Origin: Euryodendron excelsum
Taxonomy: Eukaryota; Streptophyta; Magnoliopsida; Ericales; Pentaphylacaceae
Assembly (NCBI GenBank): GCA_033060915.1
Contig: CM065394.1
Location: forward strand, 9,711,501 to 9,775,500
Length of the DNA stretch: 64,000 nucleotides
Reading direction: 5' to 3'
Shown here: positions 11,029 to 22,772 of the stretch, one piece after another
How the letters are laid out: each line of letters opens with the position of its first letter
Position numbering within the stretch: position 1 is the first letter of the stretch
The notes under the pieces: model-generated
The model's database searches: none
What the model was told of the DNA's origin: nothing
Seen by the model: only the letters and a program-made list of their open reading frames with translations
Translations under genes and position numbers: made by a program

Positions 11029-12240
11029 TTAAAAACGGGCACATAAGCAAACACTAAACATTATGTCTGGTCTACTAGCAGTTAGATACAATGGAGAGCC
11101 TATCATGCTTCTATAAAGTTTAGTATCTACTGACTTATCTTTCTCATCGCTATCCAATTTTGTTGTAGTACTCATTGGAGTACTTAAAGGCTTTGCATCT
11201 TCCATGCCAAACTTTTTGATTAAGTCCTTGATGTACTTGGCTTGGTTGATGAAGATGCCTTCCTTCGATTGCTTGATTTGAAGTCCAAGACAATAGTTGA
11301 GCTCTCCCATCATACTCATCTTGAATTCTCCCTGCATACACTTAGCAAATTCTTTGCGAAGCGATTCATTAGTAGCACCAAATATAATATCATCCACATA
11401 AATTGGCACTACAAGCATATCATTATTTTTTATTTTGATAAAAAGAGTTGTATCTATTTTTCCTATAGAAAAACCTTTTTCAATCAAAAACTTACTTAAT
11501 CTTTCATACCAAGCCCTTGGGGCTTGCTTCAAACTATACAAAGCTTTTGTGAGTTTGAAAACATGGTCAGGAAGTTTTGGATCTTCAAAACTAGGTGGTT
11601 GTTCAACAAAAACTTCTTCAGTGATAAAACCATTTAGAAATGTACTTTTAACACCCATTTGATACAATTTAAAATCTTTAAAACAAGCAAAAGCAAATAG
11701 TAATCTAATGGTTTCTAGTCTAGTTACAGGAGCATAGGTTTCATCAAAATCAATGCCTTCCTTTTAGCTATAACCTTGAGCAACAAGTATTGCCTTGTTC
11801 CTCAGAACAACTCCATATTCATCCATTTTGTTTCTAAATACCCATTTAGTTCCAATAACTGAATGATCACAAGATCTAGGAACAAGGTGACATACCTCAT
11901 TCCTTTCATATTGGTTCAATTCCTCTTGCATTGCATTTATCCAAAATTTATCATGTTCAGCATCGTTAAAACACTTAGGCTCTATTTGCGATAAAAATGC
12001 AAGATGATTACATATATTTTTTATAGAGAATCGAGTTCTTACACCTTGTGAAGGATCACCTAGGATTTGTTCTGTAGAATGGTTTTGCACGAACTTCCAT
12101 TCCTTAGATATACCTTCATTAATTTCTTGTTGGCTTGTTGGAACTCCTTGTAATTCTCTTTCTTTTTGTGGTTCCTCATTTGAGCGTTGTTGGATGTCCA
12201 GCTTTTCCATTCCAGATTCTAGCTCATCTACATCATCACT
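11029..12240 (-). pseudogene. Sirevirus copia reverse transcriptase, broken
   Basis: Copia-type RT in at least two pieces (12210-11764 and 11667-11029). The first has AMQEELNQYERNEVC, LVPR and GTKWVFRNKMDEYG; the second has KALYSLKQAPRAWYERL and the catalytic YVDD at residues 90-93. In motif A the family reads QMDVK.AFLNG; here it reads QMGVKSTFLNG, so the catalytic Asp is Gly. A stop separates the pieces at 11764-11766 (GYS then TAA or TAG) and another lies near 11030. Confidence 0.9.
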
Positions 12241-13434
12241 TGCAATATTCTTTTAAGAAGGATTAAGTTCATCAAAAGTGATATAGACTGATTCTTCAAC
12301 TACTAGAGTCTTCTTATTAAAGACTCTATAAGCCTTGCTATGTGTTGAATAGCCAAGAAATACACCCTCATCGGATTTAGCATCAAACTTGTCGAGATTA
12401 CCTTTATTGTTATTCAATACAAAGCATTTACATCCAAAAGCTTTAAAGTATGAGACATTTGGTTTCTTATCTTTTCAAAGTTCATAGGGGGTTTTGTTTA
12501 AAAAATTTCTAAATAAAATTCGATTCAACACATAACAAGCTGTGTTAACATCTTCAGCCCAAAAGTATTTTGGTAAGCCATTTTCACAAAGCATGGTTCT
12601 AGCCATTTCTTCTAAAACTTTATTTTTCTTCTCAACAACCCCATTTTGTTGAGGTGTTCTAGGAGCTTAGAAATTGTGATCAAAACCATTTTCATCACAA
12701 AACATTTCAAAAGGTTTGCAATCGAATTCCCCTCCATGATCAGTTCTAATAGAAGTGATTGAAATTCATTTTTCATTTTGGACCTTTGTACAAAACTTTG
12801 TGAAGAAAACAATTGTCTCATCCTTATGAGCTAAGAAGAATGTCCATGTAAATCTAGAATAGTCATCAATAATAACAAGTGCATATTGTTTACCACCAAG
12901 ACTTAGAGTCTTAGTAGGTCCAAATAAGTCCATATGCAATAGTTGTAGTGGCCTAGAGGTAGTGAGCATATTTAAGGATTTGAAAGAAATTCGAGTTTAC
13001 TTTCCTAATTGGCAAGCATCATAAACTCTATCTTTGTCAAATTTTATTTTTGGAAGACCTTTGACCAAATCATTTTTAGAAACCTTTGAAAGTATGCTCA
13101 TACTAATGTGACCAAGTCTTTTATGTCACAATCAATTTTCATCACTATTCATAGCAGCAAGACATTCCATTTTGCATGAAGATAAATCATTAAGGTTGAA
13201 AACATAAATATTGTCTTGTCTATGCCCAGTGAGAATTGTCTTGTTATCATTAATGTCAATTACATCACATTTAGAGAATTCAAATACAACCTTGCATCCT
13301 TTATCACAAAATTGACTAATGCTCAAAAGATTGTGTTTGAGTCCCTTAACAAGTAATACATTTTCGATAGAAGTAGAGGAATTCTTACCAACACTACCTA
13401 TACCGATGATCTTCCCTTTGCTATTTGAGGCTAG
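12241..13434 (-). pseudogene. Sirevirus copia GAG-pre-integrase and integrase, broken
   Basis: The first piece (13425-13132) has GIGSVGKNSSTSIENV and GLKHNLLSISQFCDKG, typical of the GAG-pre-integrase domain. The integrase follows with HKRLGH, HMDLFGPT, IRTDHGGEFD and TPQQNGVVEKKN; the catalytic Asp, Asp and Glu are still there. Stops interrupt near 13130, 13000, 12763, 12666 and 12472. The 5' edge is the junction with Tat copy 2. The upstream protease and gag are absent. Confidence 0.88.
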
Positions 13435-13860
13435 TAGGTAACCAAATTCCAGTGCGTACTGTGAAATGTTTGGCATAACTTTGATACCAACTCATTATTC
13501 AGATTGGAAGCGTTATCAATAATGAGTGACTCGGGAGTCCTATACCGGTAAATGATATGATTTTTTATGAACCTTTCCACGACCTTCATGGTAACATGAA
13601 CATAGGAGATGACTTCCACCCATTTAGTGAAATAATCAATGGCGACAAGGATGAAGCGGTGGTCGTTAGAGGCTTTAGGAGTGATAGGGCCAATCATATC
13701 TATCCCCCGCATAGAAAAAGGCCACGGGCTAACATGGAATGAAGCTTAGTAGGCGACGCTTTAATCTTATCCCCATGTATCTGGCACTTGTCACACCGAA
13801 GAACGTATCTAATACAATCTGACTCCATTATCGACTAATAATACCCTATCTAGAGAATCT
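13435..13860 (-). pseudogene. Tat copy 2 integrase, N-terminal part
   Basis: Zinc-binding end with CIRYVLRCDKC and the start of the catalytic core: RGIDMIGPITPKA (first Asp), AIDYFTKWVEVISY, YRYRTPESLIIDNASNLNNE (second Asp). The core stops after THWNLVTY, where the Sirevirus sequence begins, so the catalytic Glu and the C-terminal domain are lost. It is closely similar to the integrase of copy 4 at 62342-62791. Confidence 0.9.
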
Positions 13861-14761
13861 TCTTTGCAAGCGTGTGGCCATTCATATGGGGACCGCAAAC
13901 TCCCTCGTACACTTCCTCCATGATAACCTTGGCTTCGATGGCATTAACGCATCTTAGAGGTCCGAACCATGATGTCCTAAAAAGCTCATTCCCAGCGATA
14001 AAATAATGTCCCGCCAAATGATAAATGGTCTTCCTATCTCGTTGTGATACTGCATCGGGGAATGTCTTGGCTTGGATGTACCTCTGGATGTCATAGAACC
14101 ATGGTTGCTTATCGGGCTCAACAGTTGTGTGCAAGCAAGAGGAAGGGATATCCCTGGTAAAAATATGTAGAGGAGGTATATCAGTGCCCTTGTCAACCCT
14201 GATTGCTGCAGCTAATGTAGCTAAGGCATCGGCAAAACTGTTCTCTACCCGAGGTACATGATGAAAATCCACGCTTCTGAATAGCTGACATGAATCTTTG
14301 ACCCGTTGATGATACGGAGAAAGTTTGGCATTTCGAGTTTGGCATATGTCCTTAGATTGCTAAATAACCACATCTGAATTACCAAAAACAACCAGTTCGT
14401 CAATCTTCATTTCTAATGCTAGCCTTAATCCCAGGATGTAAGCCTCATATTCAGCGATGTTATTGGTGCATAGTTCAAGTTGTAGCTTAACCACAATAGG
14501 ATAGTGACTGCCTGTTCTTGATACTACTACTACCCCAATGCCAGCTCCCTTTTTGTTAGCAGCCCCGTCAAAATACATCTTCCACCTAGCTCTTGCTTGC
14601 TCTTCAGATGCATCATCAATGCATAGTATATTTTCATCAGGGAATTGGGGTTCTATGGATTGATAATCATCAATAGGGTTCTCAGCCAGATAATCAACTA
14701 TCACCTGCCCCTTGATTGCTTTACGAGTAGTGAACACGATGTCAAATTCTGACAGGATCAT
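13850..14761 (-). pseudogene. Tat copy 2 second (archaeal-type) RNase H and linker
   Basis: The block WKMYFDGAANKKGAGIGVVV, CTNNIAEYEAYILGL and LVVFGNSDVVI marks the additional RNase H that distinguishes the Tat lineage from other plant gypsy elements. The conserved GDS is GNS here, so one catalytic Asp is changed. Then FHHVPRVENSFADALATLA and the integrase linker (ELFRTSWFGPLRCV, HMNGHTLAKKIL). A TAG at about 14358 breaks the frame. Confidence 0.88.
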
Positions 14762-15152
14762 GTGCCATCGGGCAATTTTGCTGGACAGGGTTGGTTTTTC
14801 GAATATACTTGAGGGGATCCATTTGAGAGACGAGGAATGTGGTATGATAGAGCATGTAATGTCGAAGCTTGTGAGCTACCCAGGCTAATGCACAACAGGT
14901 TTTCTTGAGATCCGAATACTTTGTTTTATATGGTAGGAATTTCTTACTGAGGTAGTAAATGGCTTGCTCTATTCTTCCCGTTTTATCATGTTGTCCCAAA
15001 ACACACCCCATGGAAGTATCTAACACTGACATGTACATGAACAAAGGATGCCCCGAGGTTAGTGCCACTAGGACAGGAGGATTCTGCAAATATTCTTTGA
15101 TTTTTTGAAAAACTATTTGACAATTATCATCCCTCTCTTTTGGAACGTCTTT
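14742..15152 (-). pseudogene. Tat copy 2 first RNase H
   Basis: The gypsy RNase H adjoining RT. Visible are HPLFMYMSVLDTSMGCVLGQ, AIYYLSKKFLPYKTKYSDLK, CALAWVAHKLRHYML and the end MDPLKYI. The first catalytic region reads YMSVLDTSMGCVL. The frame shifts near 14760 into the next domain. Copy 4 has the same region at 63850-64000. Confidence 0.85.
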
Positions 15153-15835
15153 CTAAAGGAGCTTAAAAATAGGTTCGGACAGATGGGTCGTTTGGGCGAT
15201 GAATCTGTTGATAAAGTTTAACTTTCCTAGAAAGGACCGGACCTCCTTTTCCCCCTTCGATGCTGGCATCTCGACGATGGACTTAACTTTGGCAGGATCA
15301 ACCTCTATCCCCTTTTCATTGACTATAAACCCTAGTAACTTCCCTGAAGATACTCCAAAGGTGCACTTGGCAGGATTTAGCTGAAGCTGATATTTACGAA
15401 GATGGTTAAACACCTTCGGCAGGTTGAACAGGTGGTCTTTCCACTGTTTGGACTTGACGATCATGTCATCCACATAAATTTCTACTTCCTGATGCATCAT
15501 ATCATGGAATAAGGTTACCATGGCTTTTTGGTAGGTTGCCCCTGCGTTGCGAAGTTCGAATGGCATAACTTTATAGCAATACACTCCCCGGGGGGTGATG
15601 AAAGTAGTCTTCTCTCGATCCTCTTCAGCCAGCTTAATCTGATTGTATCCCGAAAAATCGTCCATGAAGGAAAACATTTCGTGACCGGCCGTGTTGTCAA
15701 CAAGCAAGTCTATGTGTGGGAGAGGAAAATCGTCCTTTAGACTAGCCTTGTTGAGGTCCCAAAAGTCAATACACATCCGCACCTTGCCGTCTTTCTTGGG
15801 TACAGGGACAATATTAGCCATTTGGGATACTCTAC
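15153..15835 (-). pseudogene. Tat copy 2 reverse transcriptase
   Basis: A 222-aa open stretch, the longest pol piece of this copy. Motifs in order: NIVPVPKKDGKVRMCIDF, DLNKASLKDDFPLPHID, FMDDFSGYNQIKL (catalytic Asp), MPFELRNAGATYQKAM, EIYVDDMIVKS (YVDD), HLFNLPKVFNHLRKYQLQLN, CTFGVSSGKLLGFIV, and the connection VRSFLGKLNFINRFI. The consensus FGLRNA has become FELRNA. It is preceded by a frameshift relative to the 16282-15938 piece. Confidence 0.92.
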
Positions 15836-16543
15836 TACTTGCAGGAATCCTACCTAGAGCTATTTAATCACTTCTTCCTTGATCTTCAGGCTCCATTCGA
15901 ACTTCAATCTTCTCAACTTCTGCTTAAAGGGTTTCATCTACGAGTCTAGGGGTAATCTATGTTCAACAATGGATTCATCCAGCCCAGGCATGTCTTGATA
16001 GGACCAAGCGAAAACATCCAAGTATGCACGCAATAGTTCCAATAATTCTCTGCGTTGCCATTGATCTAGGCCTGTACCGATTCTAAGCTCTTTTGAATCC
16101 CCTTTATTCCCCAAATTAAGGGTTTCTGTTTCCTCAATGTTTGGGGTATTACGGTTCTCATGTCTTTCTATTTGTTCCCAAATTTCCTCTGGCACCTCCT
16201 CTGAATAATTTACATCTTTTGCAATTCCCAGTTGTTGGTAATCACACTCGGTGTTAAAGTCATCATTTGTCAAGATTGGCATTCTCTAGATTAGTTGAGT
16301 AAGACGTCGGATACAAGGGTCCCTGGCATGGAAAATAGTGTGCAATGAATCAAACAAAAAGGAGTATTTTTTCATTAATAACTTGATTTAAAAGTTAAGA
16401 CAACTAAATTAAAAGGACAAAGTTTGTTTATGGCAAATCAACTACTCTGGGATCTCGCTCTAGTGAGCTTTGTACCGAAACTTATGAGCACAGATGATGT
16501 CTTTACTGGCCCAATTATGCAAATTTTTGCCTGGCAACATCGC
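15836..16543 (-). pseudogene. Tat copy 2 protease-RT linker
   Basis: The piece 16282-15938 contains LLELLRAYLDVFAWSYQDMPGLDESIVEHRLPL, the conserved stretch just before RT in Tat elements. The interval 16283-16543 has several stops and no recognised domain. Confidence 0.75.
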
Positions 16544-17742
16544 TCAAATGGATCCATCTTGAGTTATTTCAGTGTCGGCTGTCATAACGGGTGCTTCTTC
16601 TTGGACTTTCCTCTTCTTCTTATTTAATGTAGACATTCGTTTCCCCATGTCCAACTGCTTGAATCGATCCGAGAGTTCCATGATAGCTTTCCTATCAGCC
16701 CTCTTCTTCCATGTTGCTTCTTTTTTCTCCTTTCTCGTGGGTTCATACCTTAGCCCAAAGGTGGGTTTAGCTGACGGTATTTTTATGACCTCAGGCCTTC
16801 CTTGTAAATATCTCCTTAAGCCTTTCCCTGGATGAAAATCATTTGCTTTAAAGTACCGCACTATCATCTGAGAGTTTCGAGAATATTTTGGCTCCACTTG
16901 ATCTTCTTTCTACACAACAGTGATATATTTGAACGATTGAAAGCAGGAGGGCAATTCAGTATCAGATGCAACAATATTAGCTTTGTATACAGGGAATTCT
17001 TTTTTAGCAAAAATAGAAATCAGCTTAAAGCCCACGATGAACTTGACTTTATGATGAAGGCTAAAAGGAACTGCACCTGGCGAATGAATCCAAGGCCGTC
17101 CTAACAGCAAATTATAGACAGCCGGGATGTGCAAGACTTAGAACTTGATTGTGAAGGTTACTAGTCCTATCTCAACGGGCATTTCAATTTCCCCTATTGC
17201 TTCCCTCTAAGAACCATCAAAGGCACGAATGATCATACTACTGTTCTTCAAATAAATTTGGTCCATTCCAAGCCTTTCTAGGGTAGAATATGGGCACACA
17301 TTCAAAGCTGACCTATTGTCTATCAATACTTTGGCTACCATTTTTCCTCTTGTTCTTGCAGCGATATGCAAAGCTTGGATATGGCTTGTTCCGTCAACAG
17401 GAATCTCGTCATTGGAGAAGGTAATAATGTTTGGGGCCATGATGAGGCTCACCATCTTATGTAGGTTATTTGGCGTGAAACTCTCAGCACATGAGCATCC
17501 TTGAGGATCTTCATTAAAGCGTCCCAGTGTACTTCAGAAGTGAGCAACAAGCCTAACATCGAAATATGGGCTGGGGCTTTTCTAAGTTGTTCCATGATGT
17601 TGTAGTCAACCTTTCCTAGAGCTTTGGTGAATTCTGACATCTCTTGATCTGTCAGTTGGTTGGAGCATTCTCCCTCTTTATCCTTCCCTTTTCTTTTTCT
17701 TTCCACTTTAGTAGAGGTGTAGAGGCGCCCTAACCGAGTCAT
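16544..17742 (-). pseudogene. Tat copy 2 aspartic protease region, broken
   Basis: The piece 17742-17449 has a gag-protease spacer with FTKALGKVDYNIMEQLRKAP and ISMLGLLLTSEVHW. The protease piece 17455-17207 has FSNDEIP, GTSHIQALHIAARTRGK and VLIDNRSALNVCPYSTLERLG; the active-site segment is IDNRSALN where relatives have IDNGSSLN. Then LLLGRPWIHSPGAVPFSLHHKVKF (17134-16910) and GKGLRRYLQGRPEVIK (16897-16544). Frameshifts lie near 17740 and 17470; in-frame stops near 17205, 17140 and 16900 fit CAG-to-TAG or CAA-to-TAA changes. Confidence 0.85.
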
Positions 17743-18272
17743 CCCTCTTCAATGCCCTTATCAGGTGGGTAATTCCATGGGACACTATGAAAACTGAATA
17801 TTGGCGGTTGGGTTACAATGGGAAGAGTTATCCTCGGGTTTATGTGCAATGGGATTACTAGAGGTGAAGGGTTGGTGAGGACAGGTTGGGTGGTGGGAAT
17901 AATTGGTTTCTTTGGCAAGACTAAGGGTAACTTAGGTCGTACGACTCCTTGGATGTTGGTTTGAGGTTCGAGCCTAGCCATAGCGACCATAGGTTCAAAT
18001 TTAAACAATGGAGTAAGGATAAGGCGATAATGAGGGGGGTTAGGTGAGGTTTCTATGGTTAGGTTCATGTCAGGTTGGTGAGATTGCATTGTTAAGAAGG
18101 AATGGTCTTGGTATTCGGGTTCCTCTAGGGTATAAGTTGTCCCTTTTGGAATTACGGCAAGTGGGTTGCATAGGGTGTCTCTGCTAACATTCCTGCTTTC
18201 CATCGGTATGTTCTCCTGAAACTCATGAACCATAGCCTTCACTATTACGGAAGATATTGGACTAGTATTCAT
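17739..18272 (-). pseudogene. Tat copy 2 gag C-terminal remnant
   Basis: A 177-aa Pro-rich frame opened by an ATG at 18272. It ends with FHSVPWNYPPDKG, which in Tat elements precedes the TRSGR-type spacer. The structural gag (matrix, capsid, CCHC-like finger) seen in copy 1 at 49160-47664 is missing: the leader shared with copy 1 ends near 18300 and this remnant follows at once. The upstream half of gag was probably deleted. Confidence 0.65.
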
Positions 18273-19761
18273 TTCCCTTGCCTATAAAAATATAGACAAC
18301 ACTTGCAAGTTAGAGTTCTGTTCTTGGAGAGTCTTAGGGTGCCCCTCTTTTAGGAGAGAAGCTAAGCATGATGTATTGGCTCACTTTTGGGGACAGGGGA
18401 TTTGCCCCTGTATGCAGATACCTTACCGTCGGATGAGGAGCTTCATCCATTCACATATTCATCCATCCATATATTCATCCATCCATGTGCTTGAGGAAAA
18501 TAAAGAAATACATTTTAACTTTGGGTTTATAATACAAAAGAATTAGAATACATTTTAACAGGGGGAGGGGGAACATTTTCCCTTAGGGTTACACCTATCT
18601 AGTTTTACATAAGAAGTCCTAAACTACTATTGAGTCTTTGGATTCACTTTTTCTAGATTTGGTGTCGATGAAGTTGCTGAGAAACCTTGTTGATTATTGC
18701 CCCTTGTCTTTATGGCAATCCTATCTCTATGAGCATAGAGGGATTGGGGGCCCCTCTTATGGAATGAATTGAGGAGCATGCCATGAGTCCTTAGGATTAC
18801 GTGGGATAGGGTTTAGGTAGATTTAATGCAAGGGAGAGTGAACTAGGTGTCACTCTCTTTGGATTGATCATATGCATGAGAATGTAGTGACTTGAGTTAC
18901 TTAAAACTCTCGTCTTGACATGGAATATGAAATGCATGAAAATGGATATGCAAAGAGTATAAGGAGAGAGAATGTAATAGTAAGCTAAACATGCATGCAT
19001 GAGCAGTTAGACAGTTATTATAACAGTAAGAATATAGTCATTATAACAGCAGGAATAAATATATCTAAATAAAAGTAAGAGCAGTCGCCTTTTCTTCCAT
19101 GGTTTTGAAAACGGTGCGCGCATCTCAAATCCGGCAGAGGTTCGGCTATGCAAGGTGTCTATATGAGCATGAGGTTAAGGGTTGACTAATGCGTCCTAAA
19201 AAGGTTTGGTTCCCGGATCTTCAAACCTAGGCCCACTCCCCGAGGTGGTGCCATGATTGGTTGGTGATCCGAGTGGGGGAACTATCAAGAGGCTGTAGGC
19301 GAAGAAACTAACACAGCATCTTGCCCACAACCAATATACCGTTCCCCCTTTCTAACTAGAAGGGTCATATCAAGGTAAAAATCCAAGTATGTAGAATGCA
19401 GGTACACGTGCAGTGTGTGTGTGATTTTTGAAAGTGGAGGAAAGAGCCCAACAACTCCCATTCATCCTGTTCATCACATTCATGGCACCACATCAGGGAG
19501 TGGGCCTAGGTTTGAAGATTCGGGGACCAAGATGATAGAGTTATAAAGTTACAAAAAGCGCACTTACAAAACAAAGATGACAGAGTTAGTATGTGGAGGG
19601 CAAACCTAATACATGATAATATGAATGAATGCATGTTTTTATGAAAACAATTTTGAAAATTTGGTTTTGAAAATTTAAGGTGAATATGATTGAACAAGTT
19701 AATTGAAGACTTTACATGGTTGAAGGGTAAAGAGACATGCCTACGGCCTAACCCTCTAAGT
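18273..19761 (-). other. Tat copy 2 leader (5' untranslated)
   Basis: No gene seen. It aligns to the leader of copy 1 (49310-51762) and is the empty-site counterpart of the MITE there: around 18800 it reads GTGGGATAGGGTTTAGGTAG without an insert. The blocks CCTAGGCCCACTCCCCGAGG and GTGGTGCCATGAT (about 19227) are conserved with 51270. Confidence 0.75.
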
Positions 19762-19780
19762 GTCCCTAATGGAGTCGCCA
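19762..19780 (-). promoter_or_regulatory. Primer binding site, tRNA-Arg (copy 2)
   Basis: The minus strand begins TGGCGACTCC two bases inside the LTR, then diverges slightly (ATTAGGGAC instead of ACTGGGGAT). It is a mutated form of the site in copy 1. Confidence 0.8.
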
Positions 19781-19782
19781 GC

Positions 19783-20003
19783 TGTCGCGCCCAGATTTTT
19801 CGCACTCACGGAATACACACACAAGCGGGAAAAATAATGTACTCTCTCATTAGAACTCACCCTCCTAGAAGAATGAGTGTGACTAGGTTTGAATTGAAAA
19901 TGGATTTGAATAAAGGGCTTTTGGAAAACAATTTGGAGTCACCACCTAACTTGATTAAGGTGAGTTAGGTCACCTAAAAACTAAGCACAATCTGAAGACT
20001 ATA
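19783..20003 (-). repeat. Tat copy 2 5' LTR, segment 1 (LTR 3' end)
   Basis: First 221 bp on the plus-strand side of the giant LTR, starting TGTCGCGCCCAG. It is cut after CTATA by the Athila insertion. The same block is found at 26590, 36163 and 51784. Confidence 0.9.
19999..20003. other. Target-site duplication of Athila element (left)
   Basis: CTATA here and again at 25513-25517 flank the Athila insert. Joining the two flanks restores the usual Tat LTR order. Confidence 0.85.
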
Positions 20004-21258
20004 TGGGCGTGTTGTCGTAGGCACCCAAATATAAAACCGATGCCCGAAAAACAAATATGTTGTAGTGCAAGTAAGGATCGTTCCCACGAAGAGTGTGTAG
20101 CTTAGTTTTATGCTATGTGAACCAGGATTACGGGGTTTTGGATTTAATAAAAACTATTTTAATAATCATGGCTACGAAACAATTCAGATTAAAGTATTGA
20201 AATCAAACAAAAGAACAAACCTTGGTCTAAGTCAACATCCAGCATCGGAATTTACAACTGATCATCGATGCAAACATATCAATTCACACAATGAATATTC
20301 ACCGTCGAAATTATTTTCCTATCTCTCCTTAGTCGTAGTTAATCAGAAACAAGTGATCTGATTAACCCTAACTATTAAACAACCTAGGAAAAGCACACAC
20401 AAGGTTTAATCTAGCAATAACCTTAAGAAATAGAGAGATCAATGAAACTAAACAACACAAGCACACGCGGTTGTATTTAATTTAGTCGAATGTCCTTCCT
20501 AAGATATAATAATTCTCAACGCAGTAGATCATTAAATCTCAGTTGCTTCACAAATCAGAGGAATCAAACAATTACGGATTTGATATCTAACTCAGCAGTA
20601 GATTGCAATGATTAATAAAATAATAGGCCTCCTAGCAATTAAACAACACAATAATGAAAATAGGCATAGAACAACATTCGATACTCAAAGCATAAATCGA
20701 ATAATGAAAACAAATTAGATCTCACAGTTTATTATTAATTCCGAGGTTTCTGTCTCCTTTGACCAAGATTGAAAGTTTAGCCACGCAGGGCCATGAAAAT
20801 AACTCAAATAATAACCTTCAATAATACGAAAAACGTCGACAACCCTAGAAACAAAACAGTCCTAGCTTTTATAGGCTTCTGAAAATTTGCAGCTACGCAC
20901 GACCGTTCGAATGCCCTTGTCACCATTCGAACGGATCGGACTACCATTCGAACGGTACGTCAAACGCACTTCAAACAGTTAAACTTGCTCTCTGAATCTT
21001 TCGAACGCCCTTCGAACTTGGTCTTAACGTGTATCCGTTTGACGTAGCGTTCGAACGCCTCTTGGGATCGTTCAAACGCCTCTTCAAACGCTGCGTGTAT
21101 TTTTACTCGAATTCATCCCTTTTCAGCTAGGATCCTCTTTCTGGGCATTCCATGGCACCCTAAGTCAAAATATAAGAATAGTGAGTGCCTTTAGATACCA
21201 AATAAGTATAAAAGATTAAACATTGCAGGATAAAAATATGATATTTGCATTCTCATCA
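20004..21258 (-). repeat. Athila 3' LTR (1255 bp)
   Basis: Ends TGGGCGTG (plus strand, 20004) and CATCA (21258). The stretch 20925-21258 matches the remnant 5' LTR at 25183-25512. It contains several ATTCGAACG / CGTTCGAA palindromic cores between 20900 and 21100. Confidence 0.9.
20895..21110. repeat. TTCGAACG-type palindromic cores in Athila LTR
   Basis: At least eight copies of TTCGAACG or close variants (TTCAAACG, TTCGAACT) lie at irregular spacing, and again at 25195-25350 in the other LTR. TTCGAA is palindromic. They could be promoter elements; this is inference. Confidence 0.6.
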
Positions 21259-21274
21259 AATTCTCCCACACTTA
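21259..21274 (-). promoter_or_regulatory. Athila polypurine tract
   Basis: The minus strand reads TAAGTGTGGGAGAATT directly before the TG of the 3' LTR. Confidence 0.8.
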
Positions 21275-22729
21275 ACCTTTGTTCATCCTCAGGCAAAACT
21301 CAAATTCACTTTCCTAAGATATCAAAGTCTCAACAAAGAACAACCAAACTCTTCAAAACTCATAACATATCATGAACAATATTCTCGAACAACTCACAAT
21401 CACTTAGCAAGCATTTCCACTTAAAAAAGGAGTAAACTGAATATGTAGACCCTCACAGATATAAACACTCTACTCTTGTGTATTTAAAGGGTATGTGTAT
21501 CACTCAAATTCATTCCAATCGAGATGATCTACCATAGGCTCACACATCTTCTCATTCTCCATCACTAGGATCACATACAGAACACAAATCATAAGGACTT
21601 TTCAAGGGTTATAACGGGGTTTAGGATCAAGGTGGGAAATATTTGAGAATGTAGCTCAAAAGCCATCGAAACTAGTGGACCAACAATGAATCAACTCAAT
21701 TTCGAATATATAAAACATGTAAAACCAATCACTCCATTCAACAGCTTCTATCTTTGTATAAATCCCATATAAACAGACCCATCTCTTAGAATTTTAGGAG
21801 GAATTATGAACATGGATAATTTGTAACATTAAAAGCAATTTCCTCCATCACTTCCCTTCTCTGTTTTTTTTTTCTTACTTCTTTCTTTTTTTAACATTAC
21901 ATTAACAATGGAAATCATGAATTGAGAATGAGAACTTTTTCCTTTTCACCAACCATAGCCCTACCACAATTCCAAACACCCCCACACTTATTTCTCTCGT
22001 ACATATCATAAGAATGAACAATGATCCACTAGCTCTACGGCTTGGGTAAAGGTATTATTATTTTTCGGGTTTAAAGCTTGCATTCTGGATTCATAATAAT
22101 GACATATCAAGCTCAAAGGGGTTCACAAAGGGAAAAATTAATTACAAGGTAGGCTATTTGGCTTATGTAGCTTATAACAAAGATGACCTTAATCATATAC
22201 ATGCATGCATGTGTCAATATGACCTCAAAGAGAATCAAGGCAAGTTCTAGAGAAACAAATTCAAGGAAAAATATATCACATGAAAGAAAATAATGACTGA
22301 TATAGATGTGTCAGTCTAAAGGCTCAAAATCTCACCGGCTTTTGTCTACCAAATTTAGTCACTCCAATCTCAAGTAAAATAACTAGACTAATTAACTCTA
22401 AGTTGGAAGATTACTTATTCAATCATGTTATGAATTCTTCAAGCTTAATTGAATCTTGTTATTGTTTTATTTTTTTTATTATATTTATTTTAACAAATAT
22501 GAAAACACAACCTAAATCCCCTCCCCTACACTTAAAACTTACATTGTCCCCAATGTAAAGTAAAATGCACAGAATGGGCAGAGATAACTAATATATAAAT
22601 GCGAAAATAAGAAAAGAAAAATGAACTTCCCTCGGGTTGCCTCCCAAGCAGCACCTTTATTTATTGTCGTGGGCTCGATTCCATGCTTCCTTCTTTAATC
22701 CGTATAGATCGGATCCTCAAGGTTCAATT
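21275..22729 (-). other. Athila 3' non-coding region
   Basis: An AT-rich stretch between the integrase end and the polypurine tract with no ORF of note. Athila elements often carry an env-like ORF here; I see none, so it was either never present or has decayed. A/T homopolymer runs lie at 21865-21900 and 22465-22495. Confidence 0.6.
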
Positions 22730-22772
22730 TCTCCACATTCTCGACTTGGAAACCTTCATAGAATTGTTTAAG

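Larger units (their letters stand above)
5528..13434 (-). mobile_element. Sirevirus-type Ty1/copia element, 5'-truncated
   Basis: A copia element in minus orientation with, from 5' to 3', GAG-pre-integrase, integrase, RT, RNase H, an env-like ORF, purine-rich G boxes and a 2.25-kb 3' LTR. The order INT-RT-RH is that of Ty1/copia; the long LTR, env-like ORF after pol and repeated polypurine-like motifs are known traits of Sireviruses. The 5' LTR, gag and protease are missing: at about 13425-13437 the copia reading begins inside the integrase of a Tat element. No target duplication can be checked because the 5' end is lost. Every coding segment has stops. Confidence 0.9.

Noticed and set aside
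13132..13476. Fusion protein across the Tat-Sirevirus junction
   Set aside because: The Tat part of this frame is out of frame with the integrase, so no chimeric domain protein results.
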